This document shows, piece after piece, positions 50,720 through 60,082 of a stretch of DNA of 64,000 nt (positions are counted from its first letter, which is position 1; each line of letters begins with the position of its first letter). Both the position numbers and the translations under genes were made by a program. Origin of the DNA: Candidatus Rifleibacteriota bacterium (lineage in GTDB: Bacteria; Muiribacteriota; Ozemobacteria; Ozemobacterales; Ozemobacteraceae); the NCBI GenBank assembly GCA_015233565.1, contig JADFXM010000008.1:144668-208667 (forward strand). Direction: 5' to 3'. Below the pieces are notes generated by a model. It had not been told where the DNA came from and made no database searches. It saw only the letters and a program-made list of their open reading frames with translations.

Positions 50720-50944
50720 TTACGGGGCAGGTTCTGCCTTTTCTACTTCTGCCGGTTTGAGGGGAGTATTAATCCTCCTGCGGTAGCGGAGAATTTTTTT
50801 TATAACGGTTTTTTGTGATTCTTTAACCATTATCGTCTTTCCAGTAGTGAGAGTAATAATGGTATCAGGGACTGATTCGACTGATTGAATCAGTTCCGCA
50901 TTGAGGTAATAAGAAGTTCCATTGAATCTAGTTAATTTAACCAT
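50720..50944 (-). CDS. flbD: FlbD-family flagellar protein
   Basis: Small protein with the FlbD signature MVKLTRFNGTSYYLN, then VESVPDTIITLTTGKTIMVKES. I start it at ATG 50944 because the family begins there; the ORF-track start (50980) adds 12 unsupported residues, although the SD (AAGGAAAA) is then rather far upstream (about 13 nt). It is the last gene of the fliK-flgD-TIGR02530-flgE-flbD order found in many bacteria. Its stop is 4 nt from the stop of the convergent NtrC-type gene. The basic/Pro-rich tail after residue 60 is longer than usual. Confidence 0.85.
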   Translation of the reverse strand: MVKLTRFNGTSYYLNAELIQSVESVPDTIITLTTGKTIMVKESQKTVIKKILRYRRRINTPLKPAEVEKAEPAP

Positions 50945-51131
50945 TTTTGCGAGAGTTTTCCTTTTTTCCTTGATCCGCATTAGTGGTAGTGATGCCAGTC
51001 ATGTGAGCCACCCATGAAGAATAAAATTGATTACAATCATTTGCGTTTCGACAAGTTTTTTTCAAAAAAAATTTGCAATCGGACTTTTGCGGGTCGTTTT
51101 TGTATATTATAAACTAACTTCACTAAAAAGG

Positions 51132-51169
51132 AAAAATCTGACTCGGGGGGGAAACCGAATCAGGTTTTT
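51132..51169 (-). terminator. Terminator-like hairpin downstream of flgE
   Basis: AAAAATCTGACTCGG and CCGAATCAGGTTTTT form a 14-15 bp stem with one mismatch and an 8-nt loop, flanked by A and T runs, so it can work on either strand. It lies about 30 nt past the flgE stop and before flbD, which may attenuate flbD relative to flgE. Confidence 0.75.
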
Positions 51170-51200
51170 CAAGGAGGAATGTTATTGATTTAGAACTTTA

Positions 51201-54023
51201 CTACCGTTTTAAGTTGACAACATTCTGAAGAATTTCATCAGAGGTTGTGATAATTTTGGAATTTGCTTCGAAAGCGCGTTGCGTGATAATCAAATTTGTG
51301 AATTCTTCCGCAATATCAACATTGCTCATCTCAAGTGAGGCGGGAACAATAGTTCCGCGGTCACCAGTGCCTGCTTGTCCAACCAAAGGATTGCCTGAAT
51401 TTGGAGAAGTTGTATAAAGGTTTTGCCCACCTTTGTCCAATCCGGCAGGGTTTTGGAAGGATGCAACAGCAACTCTTCCAACCGGAAGTTTCTGGCCATT
51501 GGAATAAATTCCTGTAATGGTTCCGTCAGTTTCAAAAGCTATAGATTGCATCATTCCCATTTCGTAGCCGTCCTGGTCCTTTGCTGCCGTTGTAAAAGGA
51601 GAATCATATTCTGTGGCAAGTGCCATATTCAAATCGATATCGACTTCATCACTTCCTTTTGGTGTGAAGCTGATTTGAGGAACATTAGACTTTCCCAAAT
51701 CGATTTTTCCATCGGTTCCAAAATAGATGGTTCCTTTTCGGTTTTTGATCAGGGCATCGTTTGCTCTTGAAAGCTCGACATCTGTTGGTTTTGAAGGGTC
51801 TAATACACCATTTGCCGGATCTTTCAACCAGGTAACTACCTCGGGGTCATCCTTAGCGTAGCTGATTTTGTAAGACCATTCTTTTGTTTCTGAATTTGTG
51901 TGTTCCCAGGTGGTAACCAATTCGTGGGCAGCTCCGAGAGTATCATATACTTTAATGCTGGTATCATGTGTTGCACCTTGTTGAACTGCTCCGGTAATCG
52001 AGTAAGTTTGTGTTCCTTCAGGCGTATTTACCGTTGTTGTGAAAGCCAAGGGAGTTTGATTTGGTGTGGGGACATAGACGTTCACCGACTCGGCTTGCCC
52101 TTTTTGGGCTGTAGTTGTCATTGTCATTGAATCGTTGGGTTTCCAGGGAATGCTTCCTTCTGTAACAGTGAAGGCAACTCCATTTTGATTGAAAGTCCCG
52201 ATTCCGGGAGTTCCGGTATAGGCTTCGAAGGCAGTTCCCGGAGCTGTGTTAGGCCGGAGTCCAACAGTTGCAAGAAGTGTGTTCTGATCACCGCCAATGA
52301 GAATCTTTTGTCCTGCTCCTTGGCCCGTGCCGATTAACATTAATCTGTCCGGATTCCCGGTACCGGAAGAGTCAACCAACTGTGCTGTTACGGAAACGTT
52401 ATTGCTTCGTAGTGCGGTGTTAATAGCTGATAAAATGTCACTTCTAGTATAGGTTTGCGCGACGCCTCCAACTGTTGCTGGAAGACTTACTAGTGCAGAT
52501 TTGCCGCTTTGGTCGGTAATAGTGAACTGTACATCCTGACCAAAGTTGTTAACGGCGTCCAGATAAGGAGGAACTTTTGCTTGTGCTTCGGCCCAAGCTT
52601 CAGGGCTGGAAGTACCAGTTCCTTTAACTGTTGCATCAGCGGTAAAACCAAGATCACTTAAATCCTGGGCTGTTCCTTGGCGATTTTGAAGCGTCAGTGT
52701 TCTGTTGCTTCCTGTTAAATTGCTTGACAGCGATATCTGCCCCAAAACTGAGTCATAATAGGCGGTGGCAGGAATTCCTTGCTGTTTTAAAGATAGATTA
52801 ATCTTGTCTACAACTTGAGAAGAGGTGAATGTAGTATTTTGTGGAAATGTTACAGTTGCAGTTGTGGTTTCAGGGGTTGGATCGTTTGCATAACGATCTC
52901 GCGTGTAAACTAAATCAAAACTTGTGTTTTGCTGTGGAGTCCAGTTTGCAAGAAACAATTGCTTTCCCTTATCTCCGGAAATTTTTGCGGGAGTGCCTGA
53001 GATTGTTCCGGATCCAAGGAAGCCACTTACCGATCCTACTACACGATAGGAGTTTGCATGATTGGCATCTCCACCATCAAAAATTACCGAAATCGTTTCA
53101 TCTTTAATGCCCGTTCCAGAAACTGAAATTCCTGAACTGAAACCATTTCCTGTATTTCCTAGAGTATTAACAAGCGTGGTTGCGGTTGCGGGCAATGGGG
53201 TTCCATCAGGGTCGTAGGTAAAATACGGGTTCCCAACCTGTGCCCCGACTCCCATTGGTTGACATGTTGTTGCAGTAATCTTTCCATCGGAATCTGTAGT
53301 AATAGTACCATTTGCAACGTTTCCTTGAGTGTCTGAAGCAGCACTCCAGTCCCAATGTTCTGAGTCGATCTTTTTGAACTTAACCTGCAGGTTTTCAAAA
53401 TTTCCAGTGGAATCTTTGAAAGTCAGTTTGTCCTGGCCCATTTTTACATCCCGTTCGTCTGAACTGCTGTCCAAATTTGACGAATAGGTAATGAAGGTAC
53501 TTTTATGTGCCATTTTCTTCAAATACTTAGTCAAGTTCAAATCGTATGGGTTAATTGCGTTTTGTTTGATGTCCAATTGGCCTGTAGAAGAATCTTGTGT
53601 GGCAAGCCAACCTTGAATCTTATACCCGGTATCGTTTCCGACCAGATCATAATTGGGATTGACTGAAAGATTGCCATCTCTTGTAAAGGCATAGTTGCCT
53701 GTTGCATTCTTTACCATTAAAAAACCGTTCCCTTCAATGGCAAGATCTGTTGATTTTCCTGTTCCTTCAATCGCCCCCTGGTCCATGATAGTATCGACCG
53801 CCGCTAATTTGACCCCTAAACCAACTTGTTGAGGGTTGGTTCCACCGACATTTCCGACTGATTGTGTAGAATCTCGGAGGGTTTGTGACATCAGGTCCTG
53901 AAATTCGGCTCTTCCTTTTTTAAAGCCAATTGTGTTAACATTTGCAATGTTATTGGACAGTACGTCCATCCTTGTTTGTTCTTGTTGTAATCCTGAAACT
54001 CCAGTGAAGAGTGATCTCATCAT
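51201..54023 (-). CDS. flgE: Flagellar hook protein FlgE, unusually long
   Basis: The hook-subunit N-terminus MMRSLFTGVSGLQQEQTRMDVLSNN and C-terminus (MSNVDIAEEFTNLIITQRAFEANSKII) are classic FlgE. I start at 54023 because AGGACTACTACT precedes it; the ORF-track start adds 54 residues of non-family sequence read from the leader. The protein is 940 residues, about twice the usual 400-450. The excess lies in the middle (about 190-700), containing Thr/Gly/Asn-rich beta repeats and flagellin-hook-insert-like strands (AKISGDKGKQLFL). This would give a hook with enlarged surface domains. Preceded by a structured 5' region. Confidence 0.92.
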   Translation of the reverse strand: MMRSLFTGVSGLQQEQTRMDVLSNNIANVNTIGFKKGRAEFQDLMSQTLRDSTQSVGNVGGTNPQQVGLGVKLAAVDTIMDQGAIEGTGKSTDLAIEGNGFLMVKNATGNYAFTRDGNLSVNPNYDLVGNDTGYKIQGWLATQDSSTGQLDIKQNAINPYDLNLTKYLKKMAHKSTFITYSSNLDSSSDERDVKMGQDKLTFKDSTGNFENLQVKFKKIDSEHWDWSAASDTQGNVANGTITTDSDGKITATTCQPMGVGAQVGNPYFTYDPDGTPLPATATTLVNTLGNTGNGFSSGISVSGTGIKDETISVIFDGGDANHANSYRVVGSVSGFLGSGTISGTPAKISGDKGKQLFLANWTPQQNTSFDLVYTRDRYANDPTPETTTATVTFPQNTTFTSSQVVDKINLSLKQQGIPATAYYDSVLGQISLSSNLTGSNRTLTLQNRQGTAQDLSDLGFTADATVKGTGTSSPEAWAEAQAKVPPYLDAVNNFGQDVQFTITDQSGKSALVSLPATVGGVAQTYTRSDILSAINTALRSNNVSVTAQLVDSSGTGNPDRLMLIGTGQGAGQKILIGGDQNTLLATVGLRPNTAPGTAFEAYTGTPGIGTFNQNGVAFTVTEGSIPWKPNDSMTMTTTAQKGQAESVNVYVPTPNQTPLAFTTTVNTPEGTQTYSITGAVQQGATHDTSIKVYDTLGAAHELVTTWEHTNSETKEWSYKISYAKDDPEVVTWLKDPANGVLDPSKPTDVELSRANDALIKNRKGTIYFGTDGKIDLGKSNVPQISFTPKGSDEVDIDLNMALATEYDSPFTTAAKDQDGYEMGMMQSIAFETDGTITGIYSNGQKLPVGRVAVASFQNPAGLDKGGQNLYTTSPNSGNPLVGQAGTGDRGTIVPASLEMSNVDIAEEFTNLIITQRAFEANSKIITTSDEILQNVVNLKR

Positions 54024-54511
54024 AGTAGTAGTCCTATTTTCGCGGCAAGTAGCCACCAGGCTTCCGGTCGTTCCCTTTAACCGTATGCCGGCCCAATCAA
54101 AAAAGATCGGGCAGTAAACCCTCAGGGAGAAAAACACATCCTGCGCTTTCTCCCTGAAAGAAAACCGACGCGGGTTTGAGGACACACTCTCACGAAAACC
54201 GCCTTCTGTCGTTCGGGCGATTTTTTGGACTTCCCCTTTTTGGGGTCCGGCCCAATTATTTTGTTTGCCTCTGGGGAGTGGGTTATCTCAAACCTTAATT
54301 TATTTACCCCTTATGCTCTTAATATAGCTTTGGAAATTCTTATTGTGTTTAATAAACTTTCGACTACAATCTTTTTTCTACACATTTACTAATCGATCTA
54401 AAGCCATATTATTTTAATACCAAATTTTGTTTAATTGTTTTTAATACTGTTATATTGAACAATTTGTTTGCCTGGAATTCATTTGTTTGCCTGTACTATC
54501 TTTTTTTGTCT
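54024..54511 (-). promoter_or_regulatory. Structured 5' region of flgE with TTTGTTTGCCT repeats
   Basis: This 490-bp stretch between the TIGR02530 gene and flgE is too long for a simple operon spacer. The part nearest flgE is GC-rich: a perfect 11-bp hairpin TCAGGGAGAAA..TTTCTCCCTGA (54121-54156), CGCC..GGCG followed by T4 on the minus strand, GGACTTCCCC..GGGGTCC, and a repeated ATTGGGCCGG. The distal AT-rich part has ATTTGTTTGCCTG twice, 19 bp apart (54462, 54481), and TTTGTTTGCCT again at 54260. It could be a riboswitch or long leader with its own promoter; I found no match to the c-di-GMP riboswitch core. Confidence 0.5.
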
Positions 54512-54907
54512 CTAGTTTCTTATACTTACACTATCTATTTGAGTTACGATCTTGTCTTGCATTTCTTCCGGAGCCATAGCCGTTACGAGCGTTCTTGATG
54601 GAACGTTTACCAAGAATGCCCCGGTTTTGGTTAGAATTAACGAGTCTTTTGCCCCCTTCGCTTGGAGTTCATCCAAGGCATCGTTAATCTGTTTCTGGAT
54701 ATCTCCGGAAAATTTCATGTTTCGTTCGTTGATTCTTTTGCTGGCATGTGCACTTATCACCAAACCACGATTTGTTAAACTTAAACTTCTTTGGAGCAGA
54801 TCCCCAAAGTTTTTGGGACCCTTTAGATCCGAATTATTGTTTTCTTTTCTTGCGGAAGGTGAAGTTATGCCTACGCCTGGTATTAAATTTATTGGTGTTG
54901 CAGCCAT
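54512..54907 (-). CDS. Flagellar operon protein, TIGR02530 family
   Basis: A 131-residue protein matching the TIGR02530 pattern: ISAHASKRINERNMKFSGDIQKQI, then AKGAKDSLIL and FLVNVPSRTLVTAMA. These proteins are found between flgD and flgE in flagellar operons; their role is unproven, perhaps in hook assembly. The N-terminal 40 residues are Asn/Ser-rich and disordered. Position between flgD and the flgE leader confirms the assignment. The plus-strand ORFs here are shadows. Confidence 0.88.
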   Translation of the reverse strand: MAATPINLIPGVGITSPSARKENNNSDLKGPKNFGDLLQRSLSLTNRGLVISAHASKRINERNMKFSGDIQKQINDALDELQAKGAKDSLILTKTGAFLVNVPSRTLVTAMAPEEMQDKIVTQIDSVSIRN

Positions 54908-55052
54908 ATTTTTTTCCCGAAGCGATTTTTCTGAAACATCCTTGATTTAACCCTCTTCCCTGGACCCCTTATTCCTTTTCAACACCTCCTTTTTTGATAA
55001 ACTGTAATTTGCTTGTTTTAAAACAATTCATCGGATTCCGATTACTTTGTTT

Positions 55053-55547
55053 TTAATGTTTAGAAGCATTTACCTTACTGGCTTGATTTGGATCTGGGAC
55101 CCCCGTAATATCGCTAAGTGATATATCATAGCCGCTTACCGTGAATACTGCTGCACCATTCACAAATTTAACAGCAGTTACTGGACCGGTGATCGGTGCC
55201 GGTGCGCTGGATGGAGCTGCATTAACTGTTGTTCCGAGAAGAGCCAACGCTTGGATTTTATTACTGTCACTGTTTTGGGTGAGCATTGATTGCATGGTTG
55301 TCAACATGTTGTTGGATTGCTCCAAGCTAGTCAACTGAGCCATTTGTGCCATAAAATCAGTGTTTTCCATAGGTTTCAACGGGTCCTGGTTTTGAAGCTG
55401 TGTTGTCAGCAATTTTAGAAAATCGTCTTTAGTCAGGTCCTTTTTATGGGCCGCAGAAGATGAAGTAGTTCCGTTGGAACTGGTTGTTGGAGATGGTGTA
55501 ATCAAACCACTTAACGGGATGTCATTGCTAATGTCGGTGCTTGCCAT
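55053..55547 (-). CDS. flgD: Flagellar hook capping protein FlgD (short form)
   Basis: Conserved N-terminal FlgD core: KDDFLKLLTTQLQNQDPLKPMENTDFMAQMAQLTSLEQ. This caps the growing hook and is exported through the flagellar apparatus. At 164 residues it is shorter than the usual 220-240. The C-terminal Tudor/FnIII-like region is largely missing, with only a short GTTVNAAPSSAPAPITGPVTAVKF strand left. GGAGGCAGGCAAA precedes the ATG. It follows fliK by 12 nt. Confidence 0.9.
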   Translation of the reverse strand: MASTDISNDIPLSGLITPSPTTSSNGTTSSSAAHKKDLTKDDFLKLLTTQLQNQDPLKPMENTDFMAQMAQLTSLEQSNNMLTTMQSMLTQNSDSNKIQALALLGTTVNAAPSSAPAPITGPVTAVKFVNGAAVFTVSGYDISLSDITGVPDPNQASKVNASKH

Positions 55548-55559
55548 TTTGCCTGCCTC

Positions 55560-58100
55560 CTAAACCTTTATGTCTATTGTTCCGTCTGTTTTTTCTTCTT
55601 CTGGTATAGTTTCCTCTTCATCAATTGTTCCATCATTGGATTTGGAGGAACTTATACCCGAAATCTTGTTATTTTGTTTTTGGTTTTTCGAAAAACTCCC
55701 CTTATTTCGATCATCGGAAGGTTTTGCAAAAACATCCACAACAATATTATGAATATTTATTCCTTGTTCGGACAAATGATTTTTTATTTGAGGGATTAAG
55801 CTTTCAAGGTGCTCTCTGACAGTGGCATTTTCAGCGTGAATTCGGGCATTAACGTTTCCATCATTGGAAGTGAGATGAATATCCAATTTACCAAGGGCTT
55901 CGGGTTTCAGGTTAACTGAAAGAGTTTTTACATTCTGGAGATCTTGCACCATTTGAATTTTTTCAATAATCTGTGAAAAAATAGAAGTTTTTACACTTTC
56001 GCTTCCTGCAACCTGCTTTGTTTGAATATTTGCAAGTGTGGTATTCTTTCCAAAATTCATCTCTGGATTGCTTCCGGAATTATTGTTTTGAGAATGGGAA
56101 TTGGTGGAAGGTTTCGTACCGGCTTCAGGTTTGACGGTCTTTTGGTTTTCGCTCCCATGAAGTGCTTTATCCACCTTGGATTTGAATTCATCAGTTGAAG
56201 AATTGTTTTGAGTAAACAACTTCGCTTCAGCCTTTGACAGTTTTCCGGAATCGGTTGCTTCTGTATTCGATAAACTTCCATTAGTTGATGCAACATTCAT
56301 CTCAGAACCGTTGTTTCTTCGCCCCAAACGGATTCTATCATCAAACTTCTGAGCCAATAAAGTAGACAGTGAAGGATCCGTTGGTGTTTCCTGGGAAGCT
56401 GAATTTTTTACCGAAGGAGTCTTATCAGGAGTAATGTCCAACACTTTTTTAGCATTTCCGGTTTCCCCGGGTTTTGATTTCGAAAGTGTTTTCAATATTT
56501 CTTCAATCTTTGATTCCTTTAATTGCTTCCCATTTTGGATATCATTTTTATTGTCGTTTTGGGTGCTGTCAGTGTTTTCAGAATGCTGGCTTGCTGAGTC
56601 TTGTGTGGTTTTTCCTGAAGTTGGGTCAGTGGGATTGGTTGAGGAGTTAGTATCTTGTGCAGTATTGAGAGATGTATTGAGTAAATCAGCTTTGGTATTT
56701 GCTGAAATTTCCTGAGTTTTCTCCTGGCTCGCTTGCTGTACTAGAGGGTCCTCAGCTTGAATAACATTATTTGTGGAATTTTTGGAATCCAAATTCTGGG
56801 TTACCTTTTTACCTTCTGATTTTGGATCAATTACCGAAGAAGTTGTTTTTTCATTCGAATTGTGAAGCATTTCCTCTTTCTGCAATTTTTCCAACAATTT
56901 TTTGGCATCATCAGAAACATTGGCCATCAGGCTTTTCTTATCATCTTCCGACAAATTCGGCAAAACAACCTGGCCTGGAGTTAAATCACCTTTGTTTTGA
57001 CCATCACTAATTTTTTCACCTGTCCCGGATTTTTCTCCCGTTTTGTTCTTTTTTATTTCACCCAGTAAAAGTTTTCTGAAATCGGTCGGGTTAGTTTGCT
57101 TTTTATCACCATTTAAAGGATTTTGATCAGAATTCTTTCCAGTTCCAAGAATATCCGCGATCAAAAATTTTCCCTGGTCGTCGGGAACATTGGGATTTTG
57201 CCCATTTACCGCATTTGCATTACCCTTGTTTTCAGCAGAGTCACCCGAAAAGAGTTTCCCAAGTTCTGTTTTGATTTTATTATCATCAAGATCATTCAGA
57301 AGATTCTGAGCTACATTGTTGGAATTAAAATAAGAATCGGGATCTTCTTTGTATTGTTGAATCTTATCGTCCTTCAATAGAGAGAAAACCTTTTCTTCGA
57401 TCTGTTTTTTGTTATCCTCTGAACTTGAGGGATTCTTAACCGGAAGGTTTGATGAAACCCCAACATCTGAATTGGAGGAATTTGCCGAAATTTGGGAATC
57501 CTTCTGGACTGAGTTTGTAGAATCAACTGATGAGGTGTTTTGTGATGAGTAATTGGAATCTACGTTATCTTGATTTGTTTGATCAGTTGACGTTTGCTTT
57601 GACGTTGAATTTTTTTGACGAATTCTTTGATTTTCCCTCGTCTTTTCCTGACTTTTTTGCGTTTGTATCTTTTCGAGTCTGCTTTTTTCTGCTAATGCTT
57701 TCTGATAATAGTCATCCTTTTTCGGGGATACTTTACTCTGAGATTTTTTCAGGGAATCTATTTTTTTTGCGACGTTCTCTTTAAAACTATTTACAGTCTT
57801 ATCGGATAAATAATCCGGTTGTTTTTGAGGTAGAGGGTCGTCCTGGAGTTTTTCAGAGGAAAGTTGAAATAAGCTGTTACTCATTAAAAGATCGATATTG
57901 GCAGCCTGATTTTGGAAAAGTGAGGGGAAACTGGAATACTGAGAATTGGTTTGATCGTTATTCTTGTTTTGTGAATTAAGAAACGAACTAAAAAATGACG
58001 AGAAATCCTGGCTAATTAAACTATTGGAATTTTGTGGCAAACTGACATTTGAACTTAAATTCAATAATTGCAAATTCTCGGCCTGGATTTGAGTTGTCAT
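55560..58100 (-). CDS. fliK: Flagellar hook-length control protein FliK
   Basis: The C-terminal Flg_hook domain (about 710-800) is clear: LSVNLKPEALGKLDIHLTSNDGNVNARI and REHLESLIPQIKNHLSEQGI. The remaining 700 residues are Asn/Ser/Gln/Lys-rich and disordered, the expected ruler region, here much longer than in enteric FliK (about 400). This is consistent with a long or large-subunit hook. GGAGGTGACGAA precedes the ATG. It is the first gene of the hook operon; TAAACATT..GTCGATGT upstream (near 58145-58172, minus strand) vaguely resembles a sigma28 site. Confidence 0.9.
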   Translation of the reverse strand: MTTQIQAENLQLLNLSSNVSLPQNSNSLISQDFSSFFSSFLNSQNKNNDQTNSQYSSFPSLFQNQAANIDLLMSNSLFQLSSEKLQDDPLPQKQPDYLSDKTVNSFKENVAKKIDSLKKSQSKVSPKKDDYYQKALAEKSRLEKIQTQKSQEKTRENQRIRQKNSTSKQTSTDQTNQDNVDSNYSSQNTSSVDSTNSVQKDSQISANSSNSDVGVSSNLPVKNPSSSEDNKKQIEEKVFSLLKDDKIQQYKEDPDSYFNSNNVAQNLLNDLDDNKIKTELGKLFSGDSAENKGNANAVNGQNPNVPDDQGKFLIADILGTGKNSDQNPLNGDKKQTNPTDFRKLLLGEIKKNKTGEKSGTGEKISDGQNKGDLTPGQVVLPNLSEDDKKSLMANVSDDAKKLLEKLQKEEMLHNSNEKTTSSVIDPKSEGKKVTQNLDSKNSTNNVIQAEDPLVQQASQEKTQEISANTKADLLNTSLNTAQDTNSSTNPTDPTSGKTTQDSASQHSENTDSTQNDNKNDIQNGKQLKESKIEEILKTLSKSKPGETGNAKKVLDITPDKTPSVKNSASQETPTDPSLSTLLAQKFDDRIRLGRRNNGSEMNVASTNGSLSNTEATDSGKLSKAEAKLFTQNNSSTDEFKSKVDKALHGSENQKTVKPEAGTKPSTNSHSQNNNSGSNPEMNFGKNTTLANIQTKQVAGSESVKTSIFSQIIEKIQMVQDLQNVKTLSVNLKPEALGKLDIHLTSNDGNVNARIHAENATVREHLESLIPQIKNHLSEQGINIHNIVVDVFAKPSDDRNKGSFSKNQKQNNKISGISSSKSNDGTIDEEETIPEEEKTDGTIDIKV

Positions 58101-58192
58101 TTCGTCACCTCCTTTCTGTAAAATTTATCTTTTTTCCCATTATCTACATCGACATAAAAAAAAATAATGTTTAGGTTTTTTAATATTTTTAG

Positions 58193-58221
58193 TGGACGTT
58201 TTTTTTTTTGTCCAATATAAT
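58193..58221 (+). promoter_or_regulatory. Sigma70-type promoter of the secreted zincin gene
   Basis: TGGACG (58193-58198), a 17-bp spacer containing T11, then TATAAT (58216-58221), 30 bp before the ATG. The spacer also forms a small inverted repeat GGAC..GTCC. Confidence 0.6.
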
Positions 58222-58251
58222 GAATAATATTGGCGGAAAAAGAGGGAAATT

Positions 58252-59712
58252 ATGAATAATAGATCAAGATCAGAAATTGGTTTTATCCTTTTTCTACTGG
58301 TTTTTCTGAACTGTACAAACCTTTTTGCGGCCCCCCTGAATCTTGTTTATGAACGAGTGATCTACGGCCCCTCCGGTAACCAATTAGGAGTTCAGAAGGT
58401 ACCAATTAACTCAACTGCTGATCTACCAGGCGGCAGCCCCTGGATTGCCTACCTGAATCAAAGTGTTGGTGGAGGCCAAACGCTTTTAAGCTACACTCAA
58501 CAGATTGCCGGCGCTCTTTCCCAACCTTTAAATCTAACTATTAGTGATCAGAATTTTATTTCCTGTTCTACTAAAGATGGAGCAGGTTATGAAATTACTT
58601 TGTACAAACATGTTCTGCAATATACAAATTCCGATAGCCAGAAGTTCATTTTTTTGCATGAAATGGGGCATATAGCAATGTTGAATGCCTATCCCAGTTA
58701 TTTCACTTTCGCTGGGTTAAACTATGGCCCTGGAAATTGTCATTATCTTGATCAAACTCTTCCAGATCCACATACTGCCTGGGTTGAAGGATGGGCAGAT
58801 GGCTTTGCAGCAAACAAAAATAACGGAAAAATTTTTACACTTTCTATGTCCGATACTACCAATTTAAATTTCCTAAAGGGAAAATCTTTTGAAGAAATGA
58901 CAAGGAATGAGCTTTTTAATGCCAAGGTCGTCTATGATATGATTAATCAGCTCCCCTCAGGAAAAGATAAAGTTTTTAATGCACTTACTTATACGGGGCC
59001 TCATAACACCCTCCAAGATTTTTGTCGTGGTTATTTATCGCAAAATCCTCAAGACCAGATTGCGCTTGCCCAAATTCTTGACCGAGATAGCCAGGGAGCA
59101 GTATCCCCGAATGATTTGCTGAATTATGTCAACGGTGGTTCGAATCAGGTGGGCCCTGCGTTGAACTCTTATTTGACTAACAAAGTTAATAACCCGGGCA
59201 GTTACAATTCACCAGCTTTTAATCTTCCAAATATTTCAAACATTGCTGGAAATTTTTCGTCCTCAATAACCAATTTTTTCTCCAACATCGGAACTGTTCT
59301 CAAAAATATTTTCGGGTCAATATTCAGCCTGAATGGCGGTTCTGTTGCATCGACGGCGCTTCCTTCACAGGCTGCTACTTACGTAAGCAACTTTACCGAC
59401 AATGCAGCTTCAGCAGTAAGCGGTGTTGCTTCCAACCTCGGCGAAGTAGCTCCAATGGGGTTTAGCGCAGCATTTCAACAGTTGCAAAATTCTGCAAGTG
59501 CTCTCTCTCCAACTCTCGGAAATCCTGGAGGAACCGGTGTTGATAATTCAAAAAACCTTGCAGCTGCTGAAGAAGAATATTTCAAGGCATTCCATGATTA
59601 TAACGTGGCGCTTGGTCAATACTCGGTTGGTTCTCCTCAAGTGACGGCTGCTTTAGAAAAACTGAAAAATACTAAAAATCCTGCTTATTACATGAAAAAT
59701 GGAACTAAGTAA
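58252..59712 (+). CDS. Secreted HExxH protein of unknown family
   Basis: A signal peptide (GFILFLLVFLNCTNLFAA) is followed by a beta/alpha domain with a zincin motif FLHEMGHIAML (about 140-150) and a Glu in WVEGWADGF about 40 residues on, which could be the third zinc ligand of a gluzincin. The second half (about 300-486) is Ser/Ala/Asn/Gly-rich, with amphipathic stretches and no catalytic residues. GAGGGAAATT precedes the ATG and a good promoter lies at 58193. It is probably a secreted metalloprotease or an anchored relative; it is not similar by eye to the protease at 18538. Confidence 0.65.
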   Translation: MNNRSRSEIGFILFLLVFLNCTNLFAAPLNLVYERVIYGPSGNQLGVQKVPINSTADLPGGSPWIAYLNQSVGGGQTLLSYTQQIAGALSQPLNLTISDQNFISCSTKDGAGYEITLYKHVLQYTNSDSQKFIFLHEMGHIAMLNAYPSYFTFAGLNYGPGNCHYLDQTLPDPHTAWVEGWADGFAANKNNGKIFTLSMSDTTNLNFLKGKSFEEMTRNELFNAKVVYDMINQLPSGKDKVFNALTYTGPHNTLQDFCRGYLSQNPQDQIALAQILDRDSQGAVSPNDLLNYVNGGSNQVGPALNSYLTNKVNNPGSYNSPAFNLPNISNIAGNFSSSITNFFSNIGTVLKNIFGSIFSLNGGSVASTALPSQAATYVSNFTDNAASAVSGVASNLGEVAPMGFSAAFQQLQNSASALSPTLGNPGGTGVDNSKNLAAAEEEYFKAFHDYNVALGQYSVGSPQVTAALEKLKNTKNPAYYMKNGTK

Positions 59713-59730
59713 TCAATAAAAAGAAAAACA

Positions 59731-59768
59731 AAAAAACCTGTCACCGTAAATTGTGACAGGTTTTTTTT
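59731..59768 (+). terminator. Rho-independent terminator after the secreted zincin gene
   Basis: AAAAAACCTGTCAC and GTGACAGGTTTTTT form a 14-bp stem with an 8-nt loop, followed by more T residues. It starts 19 nt past the stop codon. It also abuts the 3' end of the fic fragment on the other strand. Confidence 0.92.
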
Positions 59769-60082
59769 ATTCCCAACAACTTTTGTTATTTTTATCGTTT
59801 ATCCAGGTGTTATAAGCTTTGTTATGACCCCGAACTCCTGATAAAAGGACTTTATGAGCTTCACAAATCACACGCTGGCAAAGGGGAATCCCCTCCAACA
59901 TTTTTTCTGACAGGCGCAAGGCAGCACGATATTTCAAGATTTCATGAATATCAGCTTTTCGGGCTTCGGAGAAATCTGCTGCGTCACCTTCAGTTTCGAA
60001 TTCCGATACCTCACCCATAGTAGCCTCAGAATTCCTGGTATCGATAGTTTGCATTTTCTCGGAAAAGGGCTTCAAAAGGTAG
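59767..60082 (-). pseudogene. Fic-family gene fragment (N-terminal part only)
   Basis: The translation follows the Fic N-terminal region closely: TRNSEATMGEVSEFE (inhibitory-helix region, S/TxxxE pattern kept), ADIHEILKYRAALRLSEKML and LCQRVICEAHKVLLSGVRG. It diverges after GHNKA and stops before the catalytic HPFxxGNGR loop. A full Fic protein is about 370 residues; only about 100 remain, so it cannot AMPylate. The 5' end is also lost. The stretch 60026-60082 is duplicated at 30166-30222. Confidence 0.7.

Noticed and set aside
54024-54290. c-di-GMP-I riboswitch in the flgE leader
   Set aside because: AGGCAAAC occurs, but the expected GGACGCAAAGCC and tetraloop-receptor parts are absent in the right order.
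54552-54950. Plus-strand ORF of 132 aa
   Set aside because: Antisense to the TIGR02530 flagellar gene; composition of a shadow frame.
56434-56715. Plus-strand ORFs within fliK
   Set aside because: Ser/Phe-rich translations are the complement of the Lys/Glu/Asn-rich FliK linker.
59109-59160. Possible tRNA or rRNA genes
   Set aside because: I searched for T-arm (GGTTCGAATCC-like) and rRNA signatures across the window and found none.
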